Below, piece by piece: positions 62,901 to 64,000 of a stretch of 64,000 bases of DNA. Both the position numbers and the translations under genes were made by a program. The notes under the pieces were generated by a model that had not been told where the DNA came from, did not search any database, and saw only the letters and a list, made by a program, of their open reading frames with translations. Position 1 is the stretch's first letter, and each line of letters starts with the position of its first letter. Origin of the DNA: Leishmania mexicana MHOM/GT/2001/U1103. Taxonomy: Eukaryota; Euglenozoa; Kinetoplastea; Trypanosomatida; Trypanosomatidae. The stretch spans positions 1,226,954 through 1,290,953 of the forward strand of contig NC_018335.1 in assembly GCF_000234665.1 (NCBI RefSeq). Direction: 5' to 3'.

Positions 62901-63233
62901 TGCACAGATAGCTCCACGACGTCTTCCTATCAAGCAACCAGCATTATGTATGGCGCGCCGTACCACCCCTTTGCGAGGGCCTCAAAGGTGGACGGTGATG
63001 TGTGCGGGGCCCAGCAGCGGCAGACCCTACAGAGGCTCAAGAAGAAGATTGCCGACCACCGCGGCAGCGGCATCGCAAACACAACCAGCAGCATTGGCTC
63101 CCGTCACTCGCTGACGCCTGCGCGGCAGATACAGCACCAGCCGCAGCTCGCGAAGGAGGATGGTGGCAGCGGCGACGGCAAAACGCCCCAGTTTAATGCC
63201 GCCACAGCTGCATCCCCCGATACTGGCATCTGA
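59913..63233 (+). CDS. CDKL-family protein kinase with long C-terminal tail
   Basis: Encodes about 1106 residues from the ATG at 59913; a TTG three codons earlier is not a likely start. Residues 4-290 are a complete CMGC kinase domain: glycine loop GEGTYGVV at 11-18, ATP lysine K33, helix-C E51, catalytic HRDVKPEN at 124-131 with D126, DFG at 144-146, and TDY at 158-160 before VATRWYRAPE. The segment YLVFEFIDHTILQLLE and the TDY activation motif are typical of cyclin-dependent kinase-like (CDKL) kinases, whose NKIAMRE helix-C element is here RKTSSRE. CDKL kinases control cilium or flagellum length in several eukaryotes, so a flagellar role is plausible. The remaining ~800 residues are S/T/A/H-rich and probably disordered, with basic stretches (VKKRKSARHKSNTSR near 730). 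No other domain was found there. Confidence 0.9.
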   Translation: MEAYETLGILGEGTYGVVVKARSRVTGKLVAIKRFKQTEQDEHVRKTSSREVRMLQLLQHPNVIRLEDVFRREGKLYLVFEFIDHTILQLLESTTRGFHRHELRRYTYQLLRGIEFCHNQNIIHRDVKPENVLIDESGLLKLCDFGFARQTSAKGKYTDYVATRWYRAPELLVGDVAYGKPVDVWALGCMFAELSDGQPLFPGESDLDQLCLIMQTCGPVPQRLVFIFMHNPLYNGISFPHTDILYTLKDRYHRESNDWIEFLSSCLHTDPAQRLTCTELMELPYFTRDGFRDRYEAELRAATGLPQLRSTPTTSAPSTQRRAPDQAAALGGDIKADAVVPPHTRRSSENISPALQGQQPPTAKNSFSEPHISKTALKPAAHDANPGKGKGAGAPTLRLTSPHKTASEHPLQLPMILNVSSERAIAAALTDYLNQMPTSSSTVVSSPAQATPAEVAEAFTKADPLSRSCGAALPLQTSQTINASTTRDKKKKRNSSLAETELHRRSSASISNDTEYAVTTDGTKGEPARHISDHPRASATLPPNGVRDGGDSHEPRREGEKTNVSPPLPSHGVAESNMRALLTTAAPGKDGGETAVLSHRALKPASAEKAAATTATAFSPPPLTATHGAPLAECLQDLPALSLHLPRHLQSERQTPAAEQPQPHTSLSAETSMSSFHVRTRNPLAAASSVNDGVSHGKANIETTGSSVAKPRLGLSNSSVSTAASEVKKRKSARHKSNTSRLQDKAVGPVSGSASRRPVPGNASDVVAYRAGFASVVNSLKSTVSQSLSHVLGQQQRHRLLSPESDGVHTAEPHLHGVGAGPSAPDSTRNRNVDATGPQPRKERRCKPLAASTHALQGSDQRHRQQSQPRLDGPLHPDGGASQRATATLMALSALRNVSGPPPAKSAGDANKSSYVHHTRSHTNNNGGETVIPVVGGDGNDTNTCVTSRARRPIVACAVHGNNRDSDELMATRRVQKKNAVATHGRTGNGAVGSIGCTDSSTTSSYQATSIMYGAPYHPFARASKVDGDVCGAQQRQTLQRLKKKIADHRGSGIANTTSSIGSRHSLTPARQIQHQPQLAKEDGGSGDGKTPQFNAATAASPDTGI

Positions 63234-64000
63234 CCAGCTTTGTGCCGTAAATCCAATGCACAGTAGTGCACGGGCTTCTTTTTTCTGCTTTCTGTTGTCC
63301 TGTTGTTGTCCTCCGATGCACAGGATGCCACATCCTCCCTTGCTCTCTCACGTCATTCGGGGGGGGCAGGGGGTTGGGGGAGGGAGCGGCACGTGGGTGT
63401 GTTGGCTGGCTCGCTCCTCCCACTTCGCTCTGTTTTCGCTGTTCTGCGTTGTATGATTTCGTCGCTTCTCGTTCTCGTTCCTTCCTTGTCGTACGTTTGT
63501 GTGCGCATGCGTTGCGCGCGCTCTCCTGTTGTTGAGGGGGCCGGATGGAGGGTGGGAGGGGCGCGTACGAGTGCGCACACCGCACAAGGCAACGCCGCCG
63601 CTACCACAGTCTATCTTGTGCGCTACTTTTCCATTTCGTCTCCGTCTCTTCCCGAGCCTCTTGAGTGTTCCTTTCGCTGTCACCTTCCTGCCGCGCTGTC
63701 GCCGGAGCTGACGTGGGTGAGATAGAGAGAGGCTGAGAAGGCGCATGCTTTACTTCTCTCCTCACCCCGCACCACGGACACACGCACGCACACCCACCCA
63801 CCCACACTGTATCAGGCGGTACAGTAACACTTTGTTTGTTTCTTCCTTTTTTCGGTGGTGTCGATGGTAGTGGTGGTAGGGGGTGGAACAGACGAAACAA
63901 CTCCGCCCCCACCCCCTACCCTCTCCAAGGGCAAAGGTGCGGGTATTGTGTGATGGAGCTGGTGCGAATCCCACGGGGCTGTCGTCGTTCTTAGGTCTCT
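63234..64000. other. Non-coding sequence downstream of the CDKL kinase
   Basis: About 770 bases to the window edge, presumably the kinase 3' UTR and beyond. Mixed T/C- and G-rich, with a G7 run near 63360. No gene was recognised. Confidence 0.55.

Noticed and set aside
63950..63990. tRNA-like T-arm (GGTGCGAATCCCACGGGGCT)
   Set aside because: No matching A box, anticodon arm or acceptor pairing could be found upstream.

Overview
The window looks like nuclear DNA of a trypanosomatid, most likely Leishmania or a close Leishmaniinae relative. It is GC-rich, every convincing gene is an intronless ORF on the + strand, and genes are separated by long pyrimidine-rich spacers. Most genes have a polypyrimidine tract plus AG some 50-250 bases upstream of the start codon, as expected for spliced-leader trans-splicing of a polycistronic unit. 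No tRNA, rRNA, CRISPR array or per-gene promoter was recognised. A run of 100 N shows this is a draft assembly. Species was not determined.

Layout, left to right: a giant TPR/IQ-motif protein with large internal duplications (1425-8558); a leucine-rich-repeat protein (10351-12798); a small L51/S25/CI-B8-domain protein, probably mitoribosomal mS25 (14205-14702); a helical, probably mitochondrial orphan (15921-17942); COG5 of the Golgi tethering complex (18840-21938); a coiled-coil orphan (23330-27298); the small GTPase-like IFT22/RABL5 (28089-28745); a 7.8 kb gene-free stretch; a 626-residue orphan (36520-38400); a 9.4 kb gene-free stretch holding the assembly gap and a retroposon-like island; the dynein-2 light intermediate chain (47829-49106); a multiply frameshifted gene relic (about 51571-52890); a 1198-residue orphan with degenerate ATPase-like motifs (54222-57818); and a CDKL-family protein kinase with a very long tail (59913-63233).

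Three genes point to flagellum assembly. IFT22 belongs to the IFT-B complex, the dynein-2 light intermediate chain to the retrograde IFT motor, and CDKL kinases control cilium length in other organisms. The TPR/IQ and LRR proteins could also be cytoskeletal or flagellar, but that is inference. COG5 and the putative mS25 are housekeeping. In trypanosomatids, neighbours in a directional unit usually share transcription rather than function, so no operon-like logic is claimed.

The most notable features are the base-identical triplicated block and 99-base repeat arrays in the first gene, the two very large gene-free stretches around the 626-residue orphan, the frameshifted relic at 51.6-52.9 kb, and the possible hidden AAA+-like domain in the 1198-residue protein.
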